Positions 24,283 through 36,608 of a stretch of 64,000 nt of DNA are shown piece after piece. The position numbers were made by a program, and so were the translations under genes. The notes under the pieces are model-generated. The model saw only the letters and a list, made by a program, of their open reading frames with translations, searched no databases and was not told the DNA's origin. The stretch's first letter is position 1. Every line of letters starts with the position of its first letter. Source of the DNA: Sindora glabra (taxonomy: Eukaryota > Streptophyta > Magnoliopsida > Fabales > Fabaceae); NCBI GenBank assembly GCA_020226215.1, contig CM035228.1, positions 68,235,989 to 68,299,988 on the forward strand, given 5' to 3'.

Positions 24283-27200
24283 TTATTTAGTGATATTATT
24301 GCTTAAGTTATAAAGTAATAAAAGTTAAAAATAAAATATATAATCAAATAATTCAATTCAATTTAATTTAAAATAAAAGTGATCGAATATGAAAAAAAAA
24401 GAACAATAAAAAATTTGTAATAGGATAAATAAAAGGAAGAAAAATAATGTATGATCAATAAAGTAATAATTAATGAGAGTTAAAAACTAACTATGTAGTT
24501 AAGCAATTTAATTTAATAGAATAATAACAATGAAACAAAAATTATATTTTTAACTTATTTAAAATTTTTTATAATAAAAATAGAATATATCATGTTATAT
24601 TTATAATATTTAGTAATGTTAGATGCATTTAAATTGTAAATAATATGAGTAGACCAAAAAATCATATAATAAAGCAAATAAAAAGAGAAATAATAAACAA
24701 GCTATAAAATAATAAAAATAAAAAATAGAATATATAATTAAGTAATTAAATTAAATATTTAACTAATTTAAAATCTTTTTAAAATAAATAGTATTTCATA
24801 TTATATCTATATTATTTAATGGAATTGTGATATAAGTTATAAATAATAAGGGTAGATATAAAAAAGAAAAAATATACAATAAAACAAATAAAAAGAATAA
24901 AAATGATATTTTAATATTTAATAATATATTAAAAAAATATTTTTAAATAATCTAAATATAATAATTTAATATTACTAATAAACATTTAATTTAATATATA
25001 AATGCATGTGTTTCCATGTTTTTAAGCCAATCCAAGCATTAATACATTTAAGCTTCAATCCATTGGCCCAATCCACAAAAAAATTCATTAAGTTATTTTG
25101 CAATTTTTGCTTTTTACAAGAAAGAGGAGCACAACCAAAAAGAATATAAGAAACTTAGGGTGTGTTTGGATTTTTTTATTTTTAAAAGCTATTATTGAAA
25201 ATTATTTTTAAAAATTATTTTCTTATTCTTCAAAATTATTTTTTGATTGAAAAAAAATAAAATTAGAGGGTAGTTGATATTGTAAACAAGAAAATATTTT
25301 ATTTAATTACAAAACTGACATTCAAAATAAGAAAATAAGTTCAAAAAATAATTAAAAATTATTTTTACTTTTCTATTTTTAGGTTACATATTTAGAGAAT
25401 AATTTTTAAAATTAATAATTTTTAAAATTAATTTTGAAAATAGGTGCTAAACAAGTCCTTCTATTTTTAAAAATAAAAATAAAAAACAAACAAACCCTTA
25501 ATTCTCTAGGTTATACCTCTATCCTATGGCCGTTTTTTATTTTTCAAATGGTACAAGTATGGATGGTTGTATTTTTCACCTTAAACATGGAAGACCTTAC
25601 TTTAAAAAAATTGCATAAGACATTTTTTGCAATTTGACTACCACTAAAGGTAGCAAATAATTAAATTGGATGGATTTGGATTGTGTTATTAATGGATAAT
25701 GGATGAGACATTATCGATCCATTAATCTATTAATAATTCAATTAAAATTTTATATGAATCATGTATTCACTCATAATTCATAGGGTCAAACTTAATCTAT
25801 TTATTTATCTATTTAATTATTATTATTATCTTATATTATTTTTATCATTGTTATTATTTCACCAATACGATCTTTATTATTATTTCTTTTTTACTATCAA
25901 TATTAGAAAATAATTTTAGTTGCTAAAAAATTTAAACTTATATTTGTATACCTAATTTAAATTTTTTATATATTTTTGTCACTTAATGACATGAGTTTCT
26001 TTTTTCCTGAAAGTAAGAGTGTATGAAGATTAGGTTAAATTAAGTTTTGTCAAAAATAAGGTAAATATATATATAAACTATTTGGTCTAACATAACCTAT
26101 AAAACTATTATAGCTTATATAAGCTTAATATGCTTATAAATTTTTTAAGAGTTAACATAATCTATTAGTCTATTTAAGCCTATTATTTATATAGTTCTCG
26201 TAGGTTAATAGATTAAGCTTTAATTAATATATATGCCCTAATTTCATGACCATCCCTAAGACATGACTAACATGGATTCTAGCTTACCTATTTCCATCAA
26301 CCTATCCTACCTATGGACCACACTTATCATTAATTTAGAATATTAATTAAATACTAACATTCATAATTTCTAAAAATTGAGGATTAACACATCTATTTTC
26401 AAGTAAAAAGGAGAGTTAGACTTGCTTATAATTCTAACATTTTTCAAAATAAGTTGGCCTAAATAACACCTTTGTAGCATGACCTAAATCATTCACAATA
26501 TCTACTGACCAATACATCTATTATAACTTGAGGCCTTCTAAGGAAGGTTTCATCTATATACAAACAAAATATCCATTGTTGTCCATAACCATGCCAAGAA
26601 AATCTTAAAGGAATTATCATCACACAATGGTAGTATAAGTGCATCCATTTGAGAATCTATAAACAAAATTATGGATGAGTAAGTCAAGGATTTAGTAAGT
26701 AAACATCCTAAAATAATGAATCATAAATAATTAGAATCTTACCACCTAGATTTACCCTCCCTTACTTATAATTATTCTCGTACATAATTCCATGACTAAA
26801 TCATTAGTAAACATAATATACTCATAAGCATAATAATAGGAAAGTTTCACAACTTACTAGATTCAAGAATAGGAACATAACATTATCTCAAAATCAAATG
26901 AAATAGAAAGCATGAAAATCTTCTTATAACTCTCATCAATCCTTATTTCTCATAAACCTATCTTTGTTCTTCCAGGTTATCCTTATCCTTCATAAGCATA
27001 TACCAAATTTAACATTTAAATCACGAGTATAATCAATTCACCCCTATTAATTCTTATATTCAACAATACAATTCAACTTGAGTTGCATAATAGATTAATT
27101 CATCATAGATTGTATGTCATAGCATCACTATGTCTCTTTGTATAGCCTCACATCATTTATTTAACATCATCTAATGTATAATAGCTCATTTTATCATCAT

Positions 27201-29100
27201 GGAACAAAATATGAATTTTGATGCATCAACTAAATATGTAGGTTATAATCAATTATATAATTACTTATATAATTCTAGAAAGTAACTTTGTAGGGATATA
27301 ATTAATTATATAATCAATTATAAAGGTTTAGAGGGGCAAGACTTTTGGGCATATAATTAAATATGTAATTGATTATACCATTCCAAAGAACAGAACTCTT
27401 ATGTATGTCAATTATGTAATTGATTATAATCCTTCAGAGGGAAAATTCTATTAAAGCATAATTGATATGTTTGTTTAGAAGTGAATTTTGGGAACATAAT
27501 CGATTATCACATAGTTTTTGTAGAATTTTTCAACAAAAACACTTTTCATGCATGATGAAATCCCTCCTAACCCATCTTTAAAGCGAAATTACTTAAACAT
27601 TCCACATATTTAGTAATCATAATGTTATACAAGCTAGATCTAAGAAGAAATTAAGTCAAAAACATTCAATCACAATATTTTTTCCAAAATTCAAGAAAGC
27701 GAAAGAAACCTAACACTAACCCATTTTAAATCATTTAAAACATTCAATACTTAGCTAGAATGTTTACTCACCTTGTCTATAGAGGATAATAGGAAGATAA
27801 GATGGTGATTTGCTTGCTTCTAATCATCCAAAATTGATAATTTAAGGTTAAAGTATTAAAATCCCTTTCCTAAACCAAAACCCTTAATCATCCTAAATCA
27901 AAATAGAAAAATGGATAGGAAAACTTATAACACTTAAAGCTTAAAAGGATTTACTTTGTTTGGAATTGAGAGCACAAAAAGCTGCTATAGATTGGTGTTT
28001 CTTTTCTTATGAAGAAAAGATGAGGATTTAGGTGTTTTTGGTGAGAAATGAAGGTTGGTGATAAAATATAAGGAATAAAAAGAGAAATATGACTAAGGGC
28101 AAAATTGAAAAAGTGTCATAAGTCCTCTTTATATTCACACAATCAACTCCAATTATACTTAACTTTTAAATATTTCAATTTATTCTCTTCTAAACTATTT
28201 CACACATTTTTTTTTAAATTCTTTAAAAAAATTAATTATTTTGCAAATAAAATATTTTAAAATTTTTAAAAGGTATTGCCTAACCATTTTTGTAAAATGA
28301 ATCAAAACCTAACCTAAACCTATTCAATTTTACAAATAGGCTAAAAATAGCTTAGATCAATAAGACATATAGGTCAGATGGTTTACTTTTAGCCTTATTT
28401 GGAAAGGATACCTTTTGTTAGATGACTTACTTCCACTCCTATCTAGGGATACTTAAAACCTTTAAAATGGATCAAAAAGTTTCTCATTTCGATGCAAGAT
28501 TATGACTTCTTAATGAAAAAATTACAAAAACAAAATGGGTTTTTGTACATAATAACTTCTTACTAATATAAAATTTTCTTGTACATACTAAAGAATGACC
28601 CTATAGTATATTAACTAGGGAAAAATGTAAAATAGCTTATTTGACTCTAAGGTGATTGGATTTTGCTATCTCTACTTTAAAAATTTAAAAATCATTTGCT
28701 TAAACTTTACATAACTTAAAATTAACATCTATTGTCAATTTAATTAATTATTTTATTAAATTACATCATTTTTTATGAACCTTTTAAACAAAAATCATCA
28801 TATTATAGTATATTGATTTATTTCTACATTTTTTTTAATTTCAAATCTCATTTTTATAATATAATTAAAACTATATACATTAAATTTTATTCTTATTAAT
28901 TATATAGCATAAAAATTATTTAAAAAATAATAAAATAAACTAAAATATTATAATATTGTGATTCTTTTTTTTAAAAAATCATAATAAAATCATCTAATTT
29001 TATAAAATGGTAAACTAAGTTGACAATATGTATTAATTTTAAATTTTATATAATTTAAAAGACTAATTTCCTAATTTCCAAAATCAAAAGAGGAAAAATC
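24283..29100. other. AT-rich distal flank of unit A, no gene
   Basis: Collinear with 47.2-51.6 kb (unit B) and, from about 25600, with 56.5-58.98 kb (unit C). It may derive from an old LTR element, because the three copies share long non-coding text without an ORF, but no LTR borders could be set. The ORF at 25434-25637 is not conserved in B or C. Confidence 0.55.
27236..27505. repeat. Cluster of near-palindromic AATCAATTATATAATTGATTAT motifs (unit A)
   Basis: Irregularly spaced variants of ATAATC(A/G)ATTAT alternate with short unrelated spacers (TTCTAGAAAGTAAC, GGTTTAGAGGGGCAAG). The same cluster is present in units B (49795-50055) and C, where it is longer. Confidence 0.7.
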
Positions 29101-29149
29101 CAACCACTTCAAAATTAAAGAGAGTATTTTACATTTTTCACTAACAATT

Positions 29150-29545
29150 AAAAATACATCACAAAGCTAAAAAACTAACTTAGGTTTTCAAGCTGAAAAA
29201 AAAAATAGAAGTTTGTGATCATAACTATTTATCACCTTAATGGTAAAACCTGCTAGCAAAATGTTTTTTTGGCATGGAAAATTATACCAGAAATTTAAAA
29301 GGATTGGGAATTTAGCTCTGGTTCAAATTATATTAGCAAGAAAAAAAATCATTCTGCACAAATTAGGTAGACTACTCATCTCCATGAACTGGTATGCATA
29401 ATCAGAAGGAAATGCCGTGCTGTGCAAACTAGGAAAACTATTCAGAAGTTGGTGCACATACATAAGAGCAATTTCTAGATTCCCATATTAGTTGCAATTC
29501 ACATTAAACGCCGATGTGGCATGTATAGAGCTTGGTGCCAAGCAA
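29150..29545. repeat. Truncated paralogous copy of the HSP70 3' flank (no HSP70 body)
   Basis: The text from AATTAAAAATACATCACAAAG through ATTTAAAAGGATTGGGAATT, TTGGTGCACATACATAAGAG and GATGTGGCATGTATAGAG is a diverged version of the flank next to each HSP70 gene (13085-13460, 30590-30915, 52540-52880). Here it is not followed by HSP70 coding sequence. The equivalent remnant before copy 3 is 51680-52105. Confidence 0.75.
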
Positions 29546-29829
29546 ATAATAATAATAATAACAATAAATAAAAATCAGTGATCTTGGATAGAGTAGGAGG
29601 GACATAAAAGAAATTATCCTTTCGGGGTAAAGTAATAATTTTATCATTTTATAGTAAATATAAGGGGGATATATTGGTAATACCCTTTTTTTTTAAGGTT
29701 ACCCATAACAATATATCGAGAGCCTTGATTTTTGTAAACTCCACCACTGTAGCAATGGAGCTTATAAAAATCAAAAGCCTCGATGCATTGGTATGAATAG
29801 TATGTACTACCGAATTTTTTACCTAAATA

Positions 29830-30457
29830 TATATAAATTTATATATAAATTATATATTTTATATATACATATAAAAAAATTAAATTCATTTAAATTTTAT
29901 AAGTATATTTTTGAAACACAACAAAGTAAATATTAATCTTACTACAATTACAACCATCTAACACAAATTTAATATTATTTAATAATATTAAAATTATACT
30001 TCCTCTAAATCTAATAAAAATTTTAAATTAAGCATTTACTGAATAATAATGATTTAATTATACACAGGTTAAAATATAACTACTTAATATATATTATTTA
30101 TAAAAAAATTTATATGAATATTTGGAAAACAAAAAATATGCATTATATACAATGAAAGCCATATACATATTAGAAAAAAGTTAGCACTAGTGGCAACACT
30201 TGGTGTTTGAGACTTGCAAGTGCCATTATCTGTTTTTTATTAAAGCACCACAAGACCCGACTAGATTGGTATAAATTAATTTAGCAGGTTTTTGGATTAA
30301 TGTCAATTCAAACCGGTCCAAACTAATTCAATCATACTGCCAAGTTCCTACCATCACGCGGTGTGGATTAGGATCCAATTTTTTATTAGACTGGCTAAAC
30401 CAATCAATCCGATTCAAATTTTAAAATATTGCTATCAAATTTCTGACCTACATATCA
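29830..30457. mobile_element. Insertion private to unit B, probable degenerate DNA element
   Basis: Units A and C read continuously from GGCCTAAATATAACATTA into TAATACTTTATAATG, whereas unit B is interrupted by about 630 bp. ACCTAAATAT and ACCTACATAT flank the insert, a possible ~9-10 bp target duplication. The right part has hAT-like words (CAAACCGGTCCAAACTAATT, TTGAATCGGATTGATTGG on either strand). The left terminus is too AT-rich to define. Confidence 0.5.
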
Positions 30458-31012
30458 CATCACAGTTACTTTTAATACTTTATAATGTCATTTGACAATT
30501 ATGGAAGATCCTTAAATTCTAGGTTTGTAGCACTTGCAGCCCAAGTATTTTAACAAGCCATCTAAGTGGAAACTATTTTAAACATATAGCAATTAAAAAT
30601 ACATCACAAAGCCTTTATAAAAGATTACCAGAGGTTTTTGAATCATAACCATATATGAGATTCAATAGTATAGCCTGCCGAACAATACGTTTACCAGACA
30701 TGCAAAATTATACCAGAAAATTTAAAAGGATTAGGGATTGCTCTAATTCAAATTATTTGGTAAGAAAAATTCAAGTTCTTGAGTTAAAAGTAAACAGATG
30801 TTGGTGCATGTACATAAGAGGAATTTCCAAACTCCCATGTAAGTGGATTGCAATTCATCTTAATTACGGACGTGGCATATATAGGGTCAAGTGCCAAGCA
30901 GAGAAAAGGGGCAAATGAAGGGAAGAGAACTAATACTAGTCACAGAAAACTCTTCCCACTTCACACAAGGTAATAAACAAAACAACCACCCAGAAACTAT
31001 CACCTGATGCTG

Positions 31013-34000
31013 CTAAACTTTATGAGATCCCAAGGACAAATTTGCCAATTTTAGCAACATGGCATATTTTTCACTGTTAACAGTGTCAGCTGAACCTTCA
31101 CACATGTTGATTATAATTGGATTGCAGACGCTTCCAAACTTTATCAAATTGAACCGATACTCACCTACCTGTGCATGCTGGTTGTTGTCAAGCCATTGTG
31201 TAGCTTTTCCAATGGCATCCTCCATCTTCTTTTTGTCAGCTGAGGATAGCATAGAACTGATCTCCTCATCTTTAATAGCATTGCTCAGCTCATAAGCATA
31301 ATTCTCCAAAGCATTCTTTGCTTCAACCTTCTTCTTGTAGTCATCATCCTCAGCCTTTAATTTCTCCGCCTCTTCAATCATCCTCTTGATTTGTTCCACT
31401 GAAAGTCTTCTCTTGTCGCTGGTTATGATGATCTGGCTCTTCATTCCAGTGCTTCTCTCCTCAGCAGTGACATTTAAGATACCATTAGCATTGATGTTAA
31501 AGCAAACGTTGAACTTAATAACACCTTTGGGTGCTGCAGGACAGCCTGAAAGCACAAATTCATCCAGAAAGTGATTATCACTGACTCTTGTAATCTCACC
31601 TTGATAAACTGCAAATTCCGCACTGGTTTGGTAATCGTATCGTGTCTTGAATCCTCGTACCATCTTTGCAGGAATGGTTGTATTCCTAGGAATTACTACA
31701 CTCATGGCCCCATCGTTCGTGAAATCACCTGCCTCTATACCTAAGGACAGAGGAGTAACATCCAATAGTGACAAGTCTTGAATCTTCTCATTGCCTTGAC
31801 CGGTCAGCATAGCAGCTTGAACAGCAGCACCATAAGCAACAGCCTCATCAGGGTGGATGCTCTTGGACAGCTCCTTTCCATTGAAGAATTCTTGTAAAAG
31901 CTGCTGCACTTTGGGAATCCTAGTAGAGCCACCAACAAGAACGACTTCATGAACATTAGTCTTGTCCATATTAGCATCACTAAGGCAGCTCTTCACAGTC
32001 TCCACACACCTGGTAAAGAAATCCATATTGAGTCCTTCAAACTTAGCACGAGTAATTGTGGCACAGAAGTCAGTCGCCTCATGCAAACATTCTATCTCAA
32101 TGGCAGTTTCAGTAGTGGATGAAAGCGTCCTCTTTGCCCTCTCACAAGCAGTTTTCAACCTCCTAAGGGATCTTGGATTTCCACCAATATCTATCTTGTT
32201 CTTCCTCTTGAACTCCTGTACAAAATGATTCACCATTCTGTTATCAAAGTCCTCTCCTCCAAGGTGACTGTCTCCAGCAATTGCCTTAACTTCAAATGTT
32301 CCCTTCTCAATGGTAAGGATCGAAACATCAAAAGTACCACCGCCAAGATCAAAGATCAGAACATTTTTCTTATCAACACTAGTTCTTTTCTGGTCAAGCC
32401 CAAATGCAATAGCTGCAGCAGTGAGTTCATTGATGATCCTCATAACATTTAGTCCGGCAACAACACCAGCATCTTTGGTGGCTTGGCGCTGAGAGTCATT
32501 AAAATAAGCAGGGACGGTGACAACTGCATTCTTCACTGTTGAGCCAAGGAAAGCCTCTGCAGTCTCACGCATCTTTATTAGCACCATAGAGGAGATTTCT
32601 TCTGCAGCAAATTGCTTTTCCTCACCCTTGAAATTAACAACAATCATGGGCTTGTCACCAACACCAGCAGCAATTTTAAATGGCCATAGCTTCATATCAT
32701 TCTGAACTATGGGGTCACTAAATATCCTGCCAATTAGCCTCTTCGCATCCACAAAATAACATCGATTGCTGGTTACTTCTTTGCTCAAAAATAGCTATAT
32801 CAGTTAATTATATTATATTAAGTGAAAAAAACAATTTTAATGTGCAATTTCGCTAATCAACTAAGAACAAACCATTAAATCATGAGCCAATTCAATTTCA
32901 TTAGATGAACAAAAAGTAAAACTATATAAATCTGTTAAGGAGCCAAATACCAACTTCACTAAACCAACAATAATCAAACCTATCTCATTAAACCAACAAA
33001 TCGACAAGAGAAACTCTTAGGAAGACAATACCTGTTTCAAGTGTTGACTAGTAATTAGTTACAATTCTGTTGCTAATTACTGAAATTATTGAATATGATC
33101 AATAAACAAATCAAACAGAAAGAAATCTACTAGCCTATACTATTTTAATAAATCAACAGTAAATTCTAGTTTACATACTAAGGAAAAAAAATCCTATTTT
33201 ATTAAGGTAACAAAAATCAATCCTGTTCTCTAAGGGAATGTTTGGTACAGGGGTAAATAGGGTGAGATTTCTATGGACTAGTATGTGTTCGGAATGTAGG
33301 TAAGAAAAAAGCATAAATTTTTCCTGGAGTAAATATTATATTTGAAATTTAGCTCTGGTGGTAAGCATCAATTTTTCTCCTTTTTCTGCTCAGATCAACC
33401 GAAAGCCAAAGACAAGAAACATATTCAGATCTCTTCCTTTCCATACTAATCTCATCTCTCCTTCTTTGGATTGCCATCAATCTTTGAAAGTCTTAACTGC
33501 ATAGTTCATTCACTTGAACCTGAAGCAGCTTGTTGAAATCCCCCTCCCGTCTTTGAGAGAAAAGTTCTGATTTTATTGCAGAGGACAGACTGTTTGGCAT
33601 GTGGGAAAAATGAGAAAAATTTGAGTCAGAGGTACTTGTAATTTTTTTTCCGGAGAAAAATTGATCACTGCCTAATTTAAAGGTAAGTATCTCCTTAGTA
33701 TATTGATCATACCACATATTTACTTGGAAGTCTTCTACTAGCTATGATACCTAAAACATTCAAACTTAAAAGGGATTAAATATCCGTCCCCTAAAAGATA
33801 CTAAAAGTTCTCCTAATAATAATTTATGGCAAAAAAAAAATTAATTAGTTAAAGCAAAAGGGTCACCAAAGACTGTGTTCGTTGGGTTGGCAGCAGCTTG
33901 ATTCTTAGCAGCATCACCAATCAGCCTCTGAATGTCCGTAAAAGCAACATAAGATGGTGTCTTGCGGTTGCCCTGATCATTGAAGATGATCTCTACGCGT

Positions 34001-34086
34001 TGGTGCTGAGGCTGCCATACTCTGACGCACGAGTACGTGGTGCCGAGATCGATTCCGATGGCCAATCCCTCATTCTTTTTCGCCAT
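31013..34086 (-). CDS. HSP70: HSP70-like gene copy 2; normal 3' splice site mutated
   Basis: Exon 1 is 33867-34086 (220 nt, ATG at 34086, IDLGTTYSCVRVWQ). The intron is about 32749-33866, with the same phase-1 donor as the other copies. Exon 2 is 31013-32748 (577 codons plus stop, uninterrupted). The acceptor read as GTAG|ATGCG in copies 1 and 3 is GTGG|ATGCG here, so the AG is lost. The frame is open further upstream, and a cryptic AG (AAAGAAG|TAACC, about 32775) would restore the frame while inserting nine residues (VTSNRCYFV) between Phe73 and Asp74. Substitutions at normally invariant sites are CVGVW to CVRVW, NRTTPS to NRKTPS, and INEPTAAAIAYG to INELTAAAIAFG. IFDLGGGTFDVSIL and VLVGGSTRIPKVQQLL are kept. 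The C-terminus ends SLGSHKV with no EEVD. It may be a young pseudogene. Confidence 0.7.
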
Positions 34087-34531
34087 TGATTTCTAAGAAC
34101 TAAGGTCTAGTAGAAAGCAAAGCTTCAAGTTGCATGAGGGGGGTTGTCTCTTAAAAGATAAGAAAGTGTTTGACAAAACAGTCTTTCCCTTCAGTGCACT
34201 TTCCCGCCTAAAGATTCCGCTGGCTGAAAAAAAATAAAAATAAGAGGAAACGTCGTTCTTAAGTTAACTTAAGCCTACCTATCCCTGCTTTACAAGGTAC
34301 TGCTTGACTTCTTCCTATTTCCCGCCGTGTTAAAGTCACCATGGCCTTGGGCTCGCCATGCCGGTTACTAACTTACTGAAGAAAGGCCAATACTACGATG
34401 TCTTGAATAAAATTATTCATACCGATGCCTTGATTTTGAGCTATTATAATAAAGATTAGATTAGATTTTATGAATTATTGGCCCACAAAAGTTGATACTT
34501 TATTGTTGTATAGTTATGTTACATTCACATT

Positions 34532-34791
34532 GAGTAAACCCTTTTTCCACAAAATTTAGCTTGATTTTTGAAATATTTTATATCAATTTTATCTTTATAA
34601 AATATTAATCTATCTAATTTTGTTCGCAGAGGAGTAAAATTGAACCAAGTAATTTTTGTACAGATATTAGTAACAAAAATGAAATTGGGCAGATTTACAT
34701 ATCACAGAAATAAAATTGATATAAAATATTTTATAAGGACAAAATTGAGAAGAATTAAATTTTATAGAGATAAAAAAAGTATAATTTACTC
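34532..34791. mobile_element. Short MITE with GAGTAAA termini, private to unit B
   Basis: The left GAGTAAACCCTTTTTCC and the reverse complement of the right end (GAGTAAATTATACTTTTTTT) form inverted termini, and the ~260-bp interior is self-complementary around ATATTTTATATCAATTTTA. ATTCACATT and ATTTACACT lie outside the ends, a 9-bp duplication with two mismatches. Unit A has no insert here (TTGTATTTGCATTTTCAACC near 17108). Confidence 0.65.
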
Positions 34792-35001
34792 ATTTACACT
34801 GTTAACCTAAAAATTTTGTTTAACTAAAAGTTTAACCCATGTCATTATGGATACCTTGAAGATCCCATTACATAGATAATTGGGCAAAAAAAGCACAATA
34901 AATATTAAATGCTTTGAAAAATATTTAGGGGAAATATTTGCAAAACAGTAAATAATCTAAAATTTGGAGAAAAAAAAAAGAAAGGCAAATTAATCTAAAA
35001 T

Positions 35002-35454
35002 TGATGAATGTGGGGACACCCATTATGGGTGATCCACATTTATTATGGTTTTAGATAAATATTTAATTTATTATTCAAAAACAAAAGTCAGTTTTTAGTC
35101 ACTGATTGAGGAGTGGGAGATATGAAGAGAGAAATAACCACTCATTCCTTTCTGAAGAAGTTAACAGTGAGAAATAAAAAAAAGTGAATAAGAGATATTT
35201 AGTTTTTCTCTCAAGAGAGCCAAAAATATTCTTTCAAAGAATTCTTTATCTTCTTCTTTTTTCTACAAGAAACTGTGTGATTCTTTTTTGGTTTTGGTGT
35301 AATTGTCATGGATACAAGTCAAGAATTCCAGTACAAAGGTGATTCTTAACATCCGTGTGGTAGAATGCAATATCAGGATCCTAAAAGTCAAAAAATCAGT
35401 ATGTATATTCCGCATTCTATTTTTAGGTTAATTATGTCATTTAATTTTTCAACA
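35002..35454 (+). repeat. 5' LTR of the copia element
   Basis: Begins TGATGAATGTGGGGAC and ends TTTCAACA (TG...CA). It matches 42767-43234 along its full length, with several dozen substitutions by eye (mostly transitions) and a few indels, so the insertion is old. Confidence 0.93.
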
Positions 35455-35455
35455 T

Positions 35456-35467
35456 TGGTATCAGAGC
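35456..35467 (+). other. Primer-binding site (initiator tRNA-Met)
   Basis: TGGTATCAGAGC, complementary to the 3' end of plant initiator tRNA-Met, one base after the 5' LTR. Confidence 0.95.
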
Positions 35468-36054
35468 TAGGTTGAAAACTAAGGTCTATATTTCCCCATG
35501 CAATTAAATGCAAGTATGAGATGTATGAGATGCATTGATGAATTGTATGAGATGCTCTGAGTTAGATGAATGTATGAGATACTCTGGGTTAAATGCATTT
35601 ACCATTTACTGTGTATTTAATTAGTAATTTTATTTTGGCCTAAAAGCATGCTTCCTAAATTTTAATTTATGTGATGTAAAAAAAATTTTGGCCAATTAAT
35701 TTTATTGTATGATTCTACTGTTTCTAGAATGATACTATTAGGGATGATTTTAAAGTTAATGGGTACACATAAAACATCCCCAAACATCAGACATCAACTA
35801 GAACACCTAAAATTTTATAAAGCTCAAAATATTCTAGGTACTAGGTTCGCTAGGAAATTAAATTTTTTTAGGCTAGGAAATTAGTCTAAATTTGTAGAGC
35901 ATTAAATTCTGAGAAAAATAACTTTTGAATCACCTAAAACGGACTCTTGGATCAAAAGTTATGGTAAAAATAAATTTCTAGGTCGAACAGACCTGTCTGG
36001 GTCGCGAATCGGGTCGGGTCTGACTCGATTGACCCAGTCAAACGAGGAAGACAA

Positions 36055-36175
36055 CCAAAATGACATGTCATTTTGGCTCATCTCCAAATGACACGTCGTT
36101 TTAATGAAGGAGTGTCTAAACCAAAGTCAAAACGACACATCGTTTTGACCAGGTCAAAAATGACACATCGTTTAA
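36055..36175 (+). repeat. Palindromic-motif cluster in the copia leader
   Basis: Four variants of AAA(A)(C/T)GACA(C/T)(A/G)TC(G/A)TTTT occur within 120 bp. The first, at 36055-36076, is a perfect 22-bp palindrome centred on GACATGTC. The third is CAAAACGA-CACA-TCGTTTTG. The motif lies in a non-coding leader between the primer site and the first ORF. Its role is unknown. Confidence 0.85.
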
Positions 36176-36608
36176 CCAAGAAAAAAAAATTTAATTAATT
36201 TAAAAAAAATTTCTCTCCCACTCTCGAGGGTGGCGCATGGGACCCACCTCCAAGCCCATTTGTCATGTGTCAAACTTTTTTAGAAAGAGAAAATTTTTCC
36301 TTCCACTTCTGGCTGTCTCTGGTGGCTAGAAAACACAAGCAAGGTGGCGCGTGTAACTCACGCATCGTTGTTGCACATGGGGCAATCCTGTTTTTGGATT
36401 TTTTAAAAATTTTTTTAGCAGTCGGCTTGTAGCAGCACGTGCGGCATCCTTTGGAAGCGAAATTTATCTCTAAATTTTTCTAAAATTGAGATCATCATAT
36501 TGATATATTTTTTATACATTTTTTAGACTTTTGTGACACTATTTTAACTTAAAATATGGCAAAAATATCCTATTTTGATCATATTTTATGTATTTTTTTT
36601 AAACAGAC

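Larger units (their letters stand above)
12765..29620. repeat. Segmental duplication unit A (HSP70 copy 1 plus distal flank)
   Basis: This is the first of three collinear units. The left border is where the text around ATTTTATCATTTTACA and AACAATATATCGAGA (12765-12850) matches units B (29625-29710) and C (52195-52285). In order, the unit holds the HSP70 3' flank, exon 2, intron, exon 1, the promoter, about 1.3 kb of flank, a Mutator-like insertion absent from B, a long AT-rich flank shared with B, a hAT MITE absent from B, the TCGATTA-motif region, and a truncated second copy of the HSP70 3' flank (29150-29545). Confidence 0.8.
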
